Assembly (NCBI GenBank): GCA_021849425.1
Contig: JAJZSY010000016.1
Span: forward strand, 1-64,000
Direction: 5' to 3'
DNA: 64,000 nt
DNA from: Pseudomonadota bacterium
Lineage (GTDB): Bacteria > Pseudomonadota > Alphaproteobacteria > Acetobacterales > Acetobacteraceae
A program made the position numbers and the translations under genes. Below, piece by piece: positions 7,919 through 17,031 of this stretch. A model generated the notes under the pieces. The model was given only the letters and a program-made list of their open reading frames with translations, was not told the origin of the DNA and searched no databases. Position 1 is the stretch's first letter. Every line of letters begins with the position of its first letter.

Positions 7919-9667
7919 TCAGCCGGCCCGGCCGAACATCCGCTCAAGATCGCCCTGCGTCAGCCGCAAAACCGTCGGCCGCCCATGCGGGCAGGTCTGC
8001 GCGAGGGGAGTGGTCTCCATCGCCCGCAACAGCGCCTCCATCTCCGCGAAAACCAGCCGCCGCCCCGCCCGCACCGAACGATGACACGCCATGCGGATCA
8101 AAACCGCGTCCAGCCGCACCTCCAGCGCCGCCGCCGTCCCGCTCTCCGCCAGCGTGTCCGCCACATCCCGCGCCAACCCCGCCGGATCGGCCTTCGACAG
8201 CGCCGCCGGAACCGTCCGCACCAGCACCGCCCCCGGCCCGAACGCCTCGATCTCCAGCCCCAGAGCCGCCAGCGTCTCCGCCGCCCCCACCAGCCGCGAA
8301 ACGTCCTCCGCCGCCAGCTCCACCACCGCCGGCGCCAGCAGCGCCTGCGCCGCAATCCCCCCCGACTCCCGCTCCGCCCGCAGCCTTATCTCCGTCAGCC
8401 GCTCATGCGCCGCATGCTGGTCCACCAGAACCAGCGTCCCATCCCCGCTCTGCGCCAGAATATACGTCTCGAACACCTGCGCGATCGGCGTCCCCAGCGG
8501 ATACTCCGGCCGCACCTCCGGCAAAACCTCCGGCACAACCCGCGCCGGCGGCAAATCCAGCCCGCGCAGCTCCGCCTCCGCGAACCCCCGCGCCGCCCGG
8601 CTCTCCGCTTGCGGATATCGCGGCATCGCCGCCGCCGCCGCCCAGCTCGTCCGCGGCAGCGAAACCGAAGGCGCCGCCCCCAGCTCCGCCGGCGTCGCCA
8701 GCCCCCGCTGCACCGCCCCGATCACCAGCGACCGCACCGCATCCGGGTTCGCGAACCGCAGCTCCGCCTTCGCCGGATGCACGTTCACATCCAGCATCTC
8801 CGCCGGAATCTCCAGCCATAAAGCCGCCAGCGGATGCCGCCCCGCCGGAATCCGCTCCCGATACGCCAGCCGCAGCGCCATCCGCAAAAGCGGGTCCCGC
8901 ACCGGCCGCCCGTTCACCACCATGTGCTGGTGCCGCCCCGCCGCCCGCGTCAGACTCGCCGGCGAAATGAACCCCCGCAGCACAACCTCCTCCCGAGCCG
9001 CCTCGATCTCCAGCAGCCGCTCCGCATCCCCCCGCCCATAAATCGCCGCCACCCGCTCCCGCCGGTCCTGCGCCGGCAGCTCGAACCGCGCCACCCCGTC
9101 GATCGTCAGCGAAAACCCAACCCCCGGCGCCGCCAGCGCCAGGTGCCGCACCGCCTCCGCGCAAGCCCCCGCCTCCGCCGCCGCCCCACGCAGAAATTTC
9201 CGCCGCGCCGGCGTCGCATGGAACAGATCCTCGACGATCACGCAGGTCCCCACCTGTCCGGCCACCGGCTCGACCTCCCGAACCGCCCCGCCATCCACCA
9301 CGATCCTCGCCGCCGAATCCTGCCCCGCCGGCCGTGACGTCAGGGTCAGCCGCCCCGCCGCCCCGATCGACGGCAACGCCTCGCCCCGAAATCCCAGCGT
9401 GGCAATCCGCACCAGCGCCTCGTCCGTCAGTTTCGATGTCGCATGCCGCTCGATCGCCAGCTTCAGTTCCGCCTCGGCAATCCCATGCCCGTCATCGGTC
9501 ACCTCGATCCGCCCGATCCCCCCGCCCTCGATCGCAACCCCGATCCGCCGCGCCCCGGCGTCGAGCGCGTTCTCCACCAGCTCCTTCACCGCGGCGGCCG
9601 GCCGTTCGATCACCTCGCCGGCGGCAATCCGGTTGATCGTTATCGGGTCTAGGCGACGGATCGGCAT
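7919..9667 (-). CDS. mutL: DNA mismatch repair protein MutL
   Basis: MutL couples mismatch recognition by MutS to strand incision. The 582-residue product starts MPIRRLDPITINRIAAGEVI and carries the GHKL ATPase motifs: ENALDAGA, DDGHGI, TLGFRGEALPSIG and ATPARRKF. The C-terminal dimerisation/endonuclease region contains the metal-binding signature VDQHAAHERL, then ACHRSVRAG and CPHGRPTVLRL, indicating an endonuclease-type MutL as expected in an alphaproteobacterium without MutH. Length is normal. It stands alone, convergent with the KPRAP gene and divergent from the esterase gene at 9724. Confidence 0.96.
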   Translation of the reverse strand: MPIRRLDPITINRIAAGEVIERPAAAVKELVENALDAGARRIGVAIEGGGIGRIEVTDDGHGIAEAELKLAIERHATSKLTDEALVRIATLGFRGEALPSIGAAGRLTLTSRPAGQDSAARIVVDGGAVREVEPVAGQVGTCVIVEDLFHATPARRKFLRGAAAEAGACAEAVRHLALAAPGVGFSLTIDGVARFELPAQDRRERVAAIYGRGDAERLLEIEAAREEVVLRGFISPASLTRAAGRHQHMVVNGRPVRDPLLRMALRLAYRERIPAGRHPLAALWLEIPAEMLDVNVHPAKAELRFANPDAVRSLVIGAVQRGLATPAELGAAPSVSLPRTSWAAAAAMPRYPQAESRAARGFAEAELRGLDLPPARVVPEVLPEVRPEYPLGTPIAQVFETYILAQSGDGTLVLVDQHAAHERLTEIRLRAERESGGIAAQALLAPAVVELAAEDVSRLVGAAETLAALGLEIEAFGPGAVLVRTVPAALSKADPAGLARDVADTLAESGTAAALEVRLDAVLIRMACHRSVRAGRRLVFAEMEALLRAMETTPLAQTCPHGRPTVLRLTQGDLERMFGRAG

Positions 9668-9723
9668 GACCCCATCTTACAACCACGCCTCCCCGATCAC
9701 CACTCCGCCACGGCACCACGCAC

Positions 9724-10632
9724 ATGACCAGTCTCGCCGCCCACCTGCTCAATCCGGTCCTGCGCTTCGAGGTCAAGCGAAAGCTCGCCCGGGCCAATAC
9801 CCCCGAAACCCTCCGCCGGGCGTTCCGCTCGCCCATGCCCATCCCCCGAGGGGTGCGATATACCTCGTCGATCATGGGCGGTGTCCCCGGCGAATGGGTC
9901 GAGCCCGCCTTAGGCGCCCCGCCGGCCATGACCGTTCTCTATCTGCATGGCGGTGGATATGTCGTCTGCTCCGCCGAGTCGCACCGCCCCATCACCGGCG
10001 GCCTGGCCACAAGGGGCCTGCGGATCTTCGCCGCCGATTACCGGCTCGCTCCGGCGCATCCGTTTCCCGCCGCCGTCGATGATGCCGAAGCTGCCTGGTC
10101 GGGCCTGATCCGGCAGGGGCACGATCCCGCATCCCTCGCCATCGCCGGCGACAGCGCCGGGGGCGGTCTCGCCCTCGCCCTCGCGCTGCGGATCCGTGAG
10201 GCGGCGACGCCGATGCCGGCACGGCTGCTGCTCTTCTCCCCATGGACCGACCTTGCCGCGACCGGCGCCAGCATCGTCGAGAATGCCCGGCGCGATCCGA
10301 TGATCAAGGCCAGCCGGCTGGCCGATGGCGCCCGGCCCTATCTCGCCGGGGCGGACCCGCGCAACCCGCTTGCCTCTCCGCTCTATGCCGATCTAGCCGG
10401 CCTGCCGCCGATGCTCATCCATGTCGGCGCGCGCGAGGTGCTGCGCGATGATTCCGTGCGCCTGCACGAAAAGGCGCTGCACCAGGGTGTCGCCAGCCTG
10501 CTCCGGGTCTGGCCGGTGGTGCCGCATGTCTGGCCGATGTTCCACGCCATCCTGCCCGAGGGCCGCGCCGCCCTCGACGAAAGCGCCGCCTTCATCCGTG
10601 GTGCCGCAGCCGCGCCCGGCGCAGCTCGTTGA
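9724..10632 (+). CDS. Alpha/beta hydrolase, hormone-sensitive lipase family
   Basis: This 302-residue protein belongs to the alpha/beta-hydrolase fold-3 (HSL-type) esterases, which hydrolyse short acyl esters. The oxyanion-hole motif HGGG is at 75-78, the nucleophile Ser144 is in GDSAGGG, and the acid and histidine are likely in REVLRDDSV (about 240) and VVPHVWPMF (about 267). There is no signal peptide. The natural substrate cannot be read from the sequence. Its last 41 bases overlap the convergent MFS gene. Confidence 0.9.
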   Translation: MTSLAAHLLNPVLRFEVKRKLARANTPETLRRAFRSPMPIPRGVRYTSSIMGGVPGEWVEPALGAPPAMTVLYLHGGGYVVCSAESHRPITGGLATRGLRIFAADYRLAPAHPFPAAVDDAEAAWSGLIRQGHDPASLAIAGDSAGGGLALALALRIREAATPMPARLLLFSPWTDLAATGASIVENARRDPMIKASRLADGARPYLAGADPRNPLASPLYADLAGLPPMLIHVGAREVLRDDSVRLHEKALHQGVASLLRVWPVVPHVWPMFHAILPEGRAALDESAAFIRGAAAAPGAAR

Positions 10633-11821
10633 CCGTGAAGTAGGCGAGGGCGATCAGCGGCAGCGCCGCGCCGACAAGCGCGACGAGCTGCCAGCCGCCG
10701 CGGATCAGCAGGGTGCTGGCGACCGCCGAGCCGGCGGCGCCGCCGAGGAAGAAGGCGGTCATGTAGGCGCCATTGAGCCGGGCCCGCCGCTCGGGGGCGA
10801 GGGCGTAGATCGCCCGCTGGCCGAACAGGTTGTTGGCCTGCACCCCGAAATCGAGCAGCACGCCGGCACCGGCCAGCAGCACCACGCTGTGGATGGACGC
10901 GCCATAACCCGAGATCAGGAAGGACAGGGCGATCAGCCCGAGTGCCGTCGCGGTGCCGGCCCGGCCATACCCGGCATCGGCCAGCCGCCCGGCGATCGGT
11001 GCGGCGGCGGCGCCGGCGGCGCCGACCAGCGCGAAGATGGCAACGCCGAGCTGCGTATAATGGAATTCATGCAGCAGCAGCAGCGGCGCCGCCGTCCAGT
11101 ACAGGGTGAAGGCGGCGAAGGCGCAGGTCTGATAGGCGGCGCGGCGGCGCAGCGTCGGCTCGGTGCGGTAGAGGCCGAGCATCGAGACGATCAGCTCGCC
11201 ATAATGATGATCGAGCTTCGGCGTCACGCGCGGAAGTTTCAGCCGCAGCAGGACCGTGAGCGCGGCGATCCCGGCCGCCGAGAGCCCGAACACCGCCCGC
11301 CAGCCGGCGAGCCAGGCGACGAAGCTCGCCATCGGCCGGGCGAGCAGGATGCCGAGCAGCAGCCCGGCCATCACATTGCCCACCACCCGGCCGCGGATCG
11401 CATCCGGGGTGAGGGAGGCGATCATCGGCACCATGATCTGCACCGCCGCCGAGCTGACGCCGATCAGCAGCGCGGCGGCGAGGAAGCTCGCGCCGTTCCA
11501 GGCGAAGGCGGCGAGGGCGAGGGCGAGAGCGGAGGCGCCGACCATCCGCGCGATCAGCTTGCGGTTCTCCAGCAGATCGCCCAGCGGCACCAGCAGCAGC
11601 AGGCCGGCGGCATAGCCAAGCTGCGTCAGCGTCACCAGCAGACTCGCGACCGCGGGCGGCAGGCCGATATCCGGCGCGATCGTGCCGACCAGAGGCTGCA
11701 CGTAATAGATGTTGGCCACCACCGCGCCGGTGGCGACGGCAAAGAGCGTGGTCAGGGCGACGGAAGGCGCGGCGCGGCCGGTTTCGGCCGCGGCCGGTGG
11801 GGCCGTGATGCTGTTCGACAT
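10592..11821 (-). CDS. MFS transporter
   Basis: A 409-residue major facilitator superfamily permease with twelve predicted membrane helices. The loop after helix 2 carries the MFS signature in the form GDLLENRKLI, and IYYVQPLVGTIAPDIG in helix 1 is typical of the DHA1-like drug/metabolite group. The substrate is unknown; an efflux role is likely by family. It is transcribed alone and its 3' end overlaps the convergent esterase gene by 41 bases, so the two transcripts are antisense at their ends. Confidence 0.88.
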   Translation of the reverse strand: MSNSITAPPAAAETGRAAPSVALTTLFAVATGAVVANIYYVQPLVGTIAPDIGLPPAVASLLVTLTQLGYAAGLLLLVPLGDLLENRKLIARMVGASALALALAAFAWNGASFLAAALLIGVSSAAVQIMVPMIASLTPDAIRGRVVGNVMAGLLLGILLARPMASFVAWLAGWRAVFGLSAAGIAALTVLLRLKLPRVTPKLDHHYGELIVSMLGLYRTEPTLRRRAAYQTCAFAAFTLYWTAAPLLLLHEFHYTQLGVAIFALVGAAGAAAAPIAGRLADAGYGRAGTATALGLIALSFLISGYGASIHSVVLLAGAGVLLDFGVQANNLFGQRAIYALAPERRARLNGAYMTAFFLGGAAGSAVASTLLIRGGWQLVALVGAALPLIALAYFTVNELRRARLRHHG

Positions 11822-11898
11822 GGCAGCGATATGTCCCGCGCGGAGGCGACTTCAAGCGGCGGGGCGGTCGAACCGCACCCGTGCCGGTGGAAAACGGC

Positions 11899-12471
11899 TC
11901 AGAACAGGTCGAGGACCCGGCCGAGCAGGCCTTTCGAGGCGCCGGCAGGGGCGGCTGCCGGGGTGGCACCCTTCGTCGCCGGTTCGCCGAGGGCGGCGTT
12001 TTCCTGCAAGCGCTTCTGTTCGGACTGCGCGTTGACCACCTGGTTGCCGCCCTGGGTCTTGCCGCCGAAGGACATCAGCGAGTCGACGAAGCCGGTGCCG
12101 CGGCTTTCCTGTTCGGCCTGCTGATTGATGGTCGCGCGGATATGGGCGGGCGGGGTCGGGCCGGCCTGTTGCAGCAGCGCCTGCTGCGCCGGGCCGAGGC
12201 TGGTGCTGCCCGCTTGCAGGGCGGATTGCGGGGCGAGGAGGCTTTGCGCCTCGCCGGCGGCGGAGACCTGCTGCGGCCGTGGCGCGCCGGGCACCGGCGG
12301 CGGCAGGGTTTGCAGATCCGGCGGCACGCTCAGCGGCGCCTCGGTGCCGACCGCGAACGCGTCCGGCGGGGTGAGTTCGAGCCCGAACGTCTTGGCGGGA
12401 TGGCTGCAGCCGGCCAGCAGCAGCGGGCCGAGCAGCAGGAGCGGAAGGGTCGCGCGCGATGAACGGGTCAT
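11899..12471 (-). CDS. DUF3035-type lipoprotein
   Basis: The 190-residue product has a lipoprotein signal peptide (MTRSSRATLPLLLLGPLLLAGC) with the lipobox LAGC, so it is probably anchored to the outer membrane. The following part (TPPDAFAVGTEAPLSVPPDL) matches the DUF3035 family that sits after lspA in many alphaproteobacteria; the C-terminal half is low complexity. Function is unknown. Its ATG overlaps the lspA stop by four bases, making it the last gene of ileS-lspA-DUF3035, where the signal peptidase that would process it is encoded just upstream. Confidence 0.85.
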   Translation of the reverse strand: MTRSSRATLPLLLLGPLLLAGCSHPAKTFGLELTPPDAFAVGTEAPLSVPPDLQTLPPPVPGAPRPQQVSAAGEAQSLLAPQSALQAGSTSLGPAQQALLQQAGPTPPAHIRATINQQAEQESRGTGFVDSLMSFGGKTQGGNQVVNAQSEQKRLQENAALGEPATKGATPAAAPAGASKGLLGRVLDLF

Positions 12472-13019
12472 GGCGTTTCCTTATCCTCGCGCGCCGGAGG
12501 CGGCAAGTGACCGGCGCGGTCGTGGCTGAACAGGCTTTCGAGGATCAGCGCGGCGACGCCGCCATCGATGGCGGCATCGGCGAGGTTGAAGACATACCAA
12601 TGCAGGGCGCCGACATGGACATCGACGAAATCGACCACGGCGCCATAGCCGATTCGCGAGATGACGTTGCCGGCGGCGCCGCCGATGATCGCCCCGAGGC
12701 CGAGGGTCGCGAGCAGCGACGGGGTCCGCCAGAGCCAGACCGAGAGCCCGGCGATCGCCACGATCGCGACGGCGATAAGCAGCAGCCGTGCATCGTCGCC
12801 GGCGAGGATGCCGAAGGTGACGCCGTGGTTCCAGACCATGGTGAAGTTGAGCATCGGCAGGATCGCGACGCTGCCGCGCCGCGGCAGGTCGAGCCCGTAG
12901 AGCACCCACGCTTTCGAGACCTGGTCGATCGCCAGCACGACCAGCGCCATCAGCGCGCCAAACGCGCGGCGGCTTGCGTTACCCTGGGCGGGTGCGCCGG
13001 GAGGTGCCGTTCCAGTCAT
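12468..13019 (-). CDS. lspA: Lipoprotein signal peptidase (signal peptidase II)
   Basis: LspA is the inner-membrane aspartyl protease that cleaves prolipoproteins before the lipidated cysteine. The 183-residue product has four membrane helices and both catalytic aspartates, Asp130 in GAVVDFVDV and Asp148 in FNLADAAID, with GNVISRIGYG between. The reading frame is open far upstream inside ileS; the ATG at 13019, overlapping the ileS stop by four bases, gives the normal family length. Confidence 0.95.
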   Translation of the reverse strand: MTGTAPPGAPAQGNASRRAFGALMALVVLAIDQVSKAWVLYGLDLPRRGSVAILPMLNFTMVWNHGVTFGILAGDDARLLLIAVAIVAIAGLSVWLWRTPSLLATLGLGAIIGGAAGNVISRIGYGAVVDFVDVHVGALHWYVFNLADAAIDGGVAALILESLFSHDRAGHLPPPAREDKETP

Positions 13020-15844
13020 TCGACATACGAGCAGCAGCGGCGGCACAGGCCGGGATGCGCGGGGCTGGTTCCAACCTCGGGCAGCACCTTCCAGCAGCGC
13101 TCGCATTTCGTGCCCGGGGCGATTTCGACCACTGGCTCGGCCCGCAGCGGGGCGCTGGCGCCAGCGCCTTCCGGCGCGGCGGCGATTTCGGTTGAAGCCG
13201 CCGAGGTGATCATGATTTCCGCCCAGTCCGCCGCGCGCAGGGCTTCCGGCGCGTCGACCGCGAAGGTCAGGACGATCCCGGCCTGGAGCGAGGCGGCGAT
13301 GTCGCCGTTGCGGCGGGCGTCCTCGATCCGCGCGTTGGCGATGCGGCGCACCGCGCGGATCTCGGTCCAGGCCTCGTCCAGCGCGTCGTCGCGCCAGGCG
13401 GCGGGAAGCTCGGGGAACTGCGCGAGATGCACGCAGGCCTCCTCGCCATGGCGGGCGCGCCAGGCCTCGTCGGCGGTGAAGGGCAGGACGGGCGCGAGCC
13501 ATGTGGCGAGGCAGCGGAACAGGATGTCGAGCACGGTACGGCAGGCGCGCCGGGTTTCGCCCTGCGCCAGCATCCGGCCCTCGGCATCGAGCCGGACGTC
13601 GCAATAGAGCGCGTCCTTGCGGATGTCGAAATAGAAGGCCGAGAGATCGTTGTTGCAGAACTGGTGGATCGCCGGATAGACGCCGGTCCAGTCATGCGTC
13701 TCGACCGCGCGGCGCAGCATCGCATCGAGCCGGGCGAGGCGGTGCAGCACGTAGCGTTCGAGATCGGGCATGTCGGCGACCGGCATCGCCTCGGCCTCGG
13801 TGAAGCCGTCGAGCCCGCCAAGGACCCAGCGCAGCGTGTTGCGGATGCGGCGGTAGAGATCGGCCTGCTGCTTGAGGATGTCCTTGCCGATGCGCAGGTC
13901 GTTGTGGATGTCGGAATTCATCACCCAGAGGCGCAGGATGTCGGCGCCGTACTGGTCGATCACCTGCTGCGGCGCGGTGACGTTGCCGAGCGACTTCGAC
14001 ATCTTGCGGCCTTGCTCGTCGAGCACGAAGCCGTCGGTGACGATCGCCTTGAAGGGGGCGGTGCCGCGGGTGCCAACCGCCTCCAGCAGCGAGGCCTGGA
14101 ACCAGCCGCGATGCTGGTCGGAGCCTTCGAGATAGAGATCCGCCGGCCAGGGCATGCCGCGCGCCTCCAGCACGAAGGCGTGGGTCGAGCCGCTCTCGAA
14201 CCAGACATCGACGATGTCGAAGACCTGCTCGAACTCGGCGGGGTCGTGGTCCGGGCCGAGGAAGTCGGCCGCCGGGCGGGCATACCACGCATCCGCCCCC
14301 TCGGCCTCGAACAGGGCGCGGGTGCGGGCGAAGACCGCCGGATCGGTCAGGATCGACTTGTCATCCTGCCGGACGAAGATCGCGATCGGCACGCCCCAGG
14401 CGCGCTGGCGGGAGATGCACCAGTCGGGCCGCGCCTCGACCATCGAGCGGATGCGGTTGCGCCCCTGGTCGGGCACGAAGGCGGTGCGGTCGAGCGCTTC
14501 GAGCGCATGGGCGCGGATCGCCTCCTCGCCGTCCATCCGGATGAACCAGTTGGGGCGGGCGAGATAGATCAGCGGCGCCTTGGACCGCCAGGAATGCGGG
14601 TAGGAGTGGAGGAACTCCTCGCGCCGGAGCAGCGCGCCGGCTTCGGTGAGCGCCGCGCAAACCGGATCGGCGGCCTTGTAGACATGCAGGCCGGCGAAGA
14701 GCGGCACGTCGGCGGCGTAGGTGCCGTCGTCGTTCACGGTTTCCGGCACCGCGATGCCGTGGGCGCGGCAGAGGAAGAAATCGTCCTCGCCATGCGCGGG
14801 CGCCATGTGGACGAAGCCGGTGCCGGCCTCGGTGGTGACGAAATCGCCGAGCAGGAGCGGGACATCGTAGTCATACCCCCGGCCGCGGAGCGGATGGGCG
14901 CAGACGAGGGCGCCGAGATCCTTGCCGCGCAGCGTCTGCTCGATTTCGTGCGCGGTGATGCCGGTTTCGGCGGCGAAGGCATCGAGCAGCTCGGCGGCGA
15001 CCACGAGGCGCTCGCCCGTGCGGGCGAGGCTGTGCTCGGTGGTGTCGGCGATGCGGATCACGACATAGTCGAACTCCGGCCCGGCGGCGAGGGCGCGATT
15101 GCCGGGGATGGTCCAGGGGGTCGTGGTCCAGATCACGATCGCGGCGCCGTCGAGATCGCCCTCGATCACCGGGAAGCGGACCCAGATCGCGGTGTCCCGC
15201 CGGTCCTGATACTCGACCTCGGCCTCGGCCAGGGCGGTCTTCTCGACGGGGCTCCACATCACCGGCCGCAGCCCGCGATAGAGCGCGCCGGAGGCGGCGA
15301 ATTTGTGGATTTCGGCGGCGATGGCCGCTTCGGAGGCGAAATCCATCGTGGCGTAGCGGTTCGCCCAGTCGCCCTCGACGCCGAGGCGCTTGAATTCCTC
15401 GGCCTGCACGTCGAGCCAGTGCTGGGCATAGTCGCGGCATTCGCGGCGGAATTCGAGAACCGGCACCTCGTCCTTGTTGCGGCCGGCCTTGCGGTAGCCT
15501 TCCTCGACCTTCCACTCTATCGGCAGGCCGTGGCAGTCCCAGCCGGGGACGTAGTTGGCGTCGAACCCGGCCATCTGGCGGGCGCGGTTGATCAGGTCCT
15601 TGTGGATCTTGTTCAGCGCGTGGCCGATATGCAGGTTGCCGTTCGCATAGGGCGGGCCGTCATGCAGGATGAAGGGCGGGCGGCCGGCGGCATCGGCGCG
15701 GAGCTTGCCGAACAGGCCAGACGCGGCCCAGCGGGCCAGCGCCTCGGGCTCGCGCTTCGGCAGGTCCCCGCGCATCGGAAATCCGGTTCGGGGCAGGAAG
15801 ACGGTGGCGCGGTAGTCACGCGGGCTGGACGGCAGGTCGTTCAT
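13016..15844 (-). CDS. ileS: Isoleucyl-tRNA synthetase
   Basis: IleRS charges tRNA(Ile) and edits misactivated valine. The 942-residue class I synthetase has HIGH at 72-75 (NLHIGHALNK) and KMSKS near 613-617 (RKMSKSLGN), plus the editing insertion (TTTPWTIPGNRALAAGPEF). The extreme C-terminus has a zinc-knuckle with Cys914, Cys917, Cys934 and Cys937, as in bacterial IleRS of the eubacterial, mupirocin-sensitive type. It heads the operon with lspA and the DUF3035 lipoprotein and is divergent from msrQ. Confidence 0.97.
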   Translation of the reverse strand: MNDLPSSPRDYRATVFLPRTGFPMRGDLPKREPEALARWAASGLFGKLRADAAGRPPFILHDGPPYANGNLHIGHALNKIHKDLINRARQMAGFDANYVPGWDCHGLPIEWKVEEGYRKAGRNKDEVPVLEFRRECRDYAQHWLDVQAEEFKRLGVEGDWANRYATMDFASEAAIAAEIHKFAASGALYRGLRPVMWSPVEKTALAEAEVEYQDRRDTAIWVRFPVIEGDLDGAAIVIWTTTPWTIPGNRALAAGPEFDYVVIRIADTTEHSLARTGERLVVAAELLDAFAAETGITAHEIEQTLRGKDLGALVCAHPLRGRGYDYDVPLLLGDFVTTEAGTGFVHMAPAHGEDDFFLCRAHGIAVPETVNDDGTYAADVPLFAGLHVYKAADPVCAALTEAGALLRREEFLHSYPHSWRSKAPLIYLARPNWFIRMDGEEAIRAHALEALDRTAFVPDQGRNRIRSMVEARPDWCISRQRAWGVPIAIFVRQDDKSILTDPAVFARTRALFEAEGADAWYARPAADFLGPDHDPAEFEQVFDIVDVWFESGSTHAFVLEARGMPWPADLYLEGSDQHRGWFQASLLEAVGTRGTAPFKAIVTDGFVLDEQGRKMSKSLGNVTAPQQVIDQYGADILRLWVMNSDIHNDLRIGKDILKQQADLYRRIRNTLRWVLGGLDGFTEAEAMPVADMPDLERYVLHRLARLDAMLRRAVETHDWTGVYPAIHQFCNNDLSAFYFDIRKDALYCDVRLDAEGRMLAQGETRRACRTVLDILFRCLATWLAPVLPFTADEAWRARHGEEACVHLAQFPELPAAWRDDALDEAWTEIRAVRRIANARIEDARRNGDIAASLQAGIVLTFAVDAPEALRAADWAEIMITSAASTEIAAAPEGAGASAPLRAEPVVEIAPGTKCERCWKVLPEVGTSPAHPGLCRRCCSYVE

Positions 15845-16093
15845 CGAAAAGGCTCCGGCGGAGGAAAGGACAGGCGGGCGATCCCGGCCCTATTGCAGGG
15901 CCGGGCGGCGAATTCGCGGGATGAGGCAGGCGGCGCGCCGTGCGGATGTCATGGCGTGAGGTTATGCGAGCCGCCACCCCGAACGGTCAAGCGCGGAATG
16001 TTGAACGGATTTTCGCGCCCCGCTGCATCCGGATGGGGATGGCGGGGCGAATTCAGGGCATATTTCTGCCTCCACACCGGAATTAGAACCGCC

Positions 16094-16978
16094 ATGCCGA
16101 ATGCCGACCCGCCCGCTGATGCCCGATCCCGCCCGAAACGCCAGGCGCGCATTTTCGGCGCGCCCTGGCGCACGCCGGCGGGGCGGTTTTCCTGGCTGAA
16201 GACGATCGCGCTCGGGCTCTGCATCGCCCCGGCGGGCTACATGCTGTGGGAGCGGCAGGCGGGGGCGCTCGGCGGCCGGCCGACGCATGAGCTGATGCTG
16301 CAGACCGGCTTCTGGGCGATCCGCTTCCTGCTGCTCGGCCTTGCCATCACCCCGGCGCGAGCGGTGTTGGACTGGATGCGGGTGGCGATGCTGCGGCGGA
16401 TGCTGGGCCTCGCGGCGGCGGTCTACACGTTCGCGCATGTGTTTCTGTATGCGGCGGATGAGGGATATGCCATCGGGTTCGTTTTGAATCAGATGTTTAC
16501 GGTGTTTTACCTCATCCTCGGTACCATCGCGACGATCGGGTTGCTGGCGCTGGCCGCGACCTCGACCGACGCGGCGATGGCGCGGCTTGGACGGCGGTGG
16601 AAATCGCTGCACCGGCTGGTCTATCCGATCGCGGCCCTCTCGATCTGGCACTTTTTCCTGACCCAGAAGATCGACGTTTCGGCGGCGATGGTGCCGTTCG
16701 GGCTGTTCGTCTGGCTGATGCTCTGGCGCCTCGCGCCGCCGGGCTTCCGGCGCTCGCTGGCCGGTATTTTCACCCTCGCCCTCGGGGCGGTGGCGATCAC
16801 CGCGGGCGGTGAGGCCGGTTGGTATGCGCTGAATTCCGGCATCGACCCGTGGCGCGTGCTCGACGCCAATCTCTCGACCGCGCGAATCAGCCCGGCGGCC
16901 TTCGTTGCCGCCGATCTCGCGTTGTTCGCCTTGCTGGTGGCCGCGCGGCGGTTGCAGCGCCAGGCGGCCTCGGGCTGA
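16094..16978 (+). CDS. msrQ: Haem-binding subunit MsrQ of periplasmic methionine sulfoxide reductase
   Basis: MsrQ is the integral membrane cytochrome b that passes electrons from the quinone pool to the periplasmic molybdoenzyme MsrP, which repairs oxidised methionines in envelope proteins. The 294-residue product has six or more membrane helices and the conserved histidines in YTFAHVFLYA, KSLHRLVYPIA and LSIWHFFLTQ. The start at 16094 (MPNADPPADARS) is chosen because upstream the frame only runs antisense to ileS. msrP is not next to it: the next gene begins the hydrogenase-like cassette. Confidence 0.9.
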   Translation: MPNADPPADARSRPKRQARIFGAPWRTPAGRFSWLKTIALGLCIAPAGYMLWERQAGALGGRPTHELMLQTGFWAIRFLLLGLAITPARAVLDWMRVAMLRRMLGLAAAVYTFAHVFLYAADEGYAIGFVLNQMFTVFYLILGTIATIGLLALAATSTDAAMARLGRRWKSLHRLVYPIAALSIWHFFLTQKIDVSAAMVPFGLFVWLMLWRLAPPGFRRSLAGIFTLALGAVAITAGGEAGWYALNSGIDPWRVLDANLSTARISPAAFVAADLALFALLVAARRLQRQAASG

Positions 16979-17031
16979 ACCGTCACATCGGCGCCATACC
17001 CGACTCGGCCGGTCCCTGCTAGCAAGGGAAC

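Noticed and set aside
13427-16093. Very long open frame on the plus strand opposite ileS, continuous with msrQ
   Set aside because: It is the antisense shadow of ileS in a GC-rich genome; ileS is unmistakable on the other strand, and msrQ has its own start at 16094.
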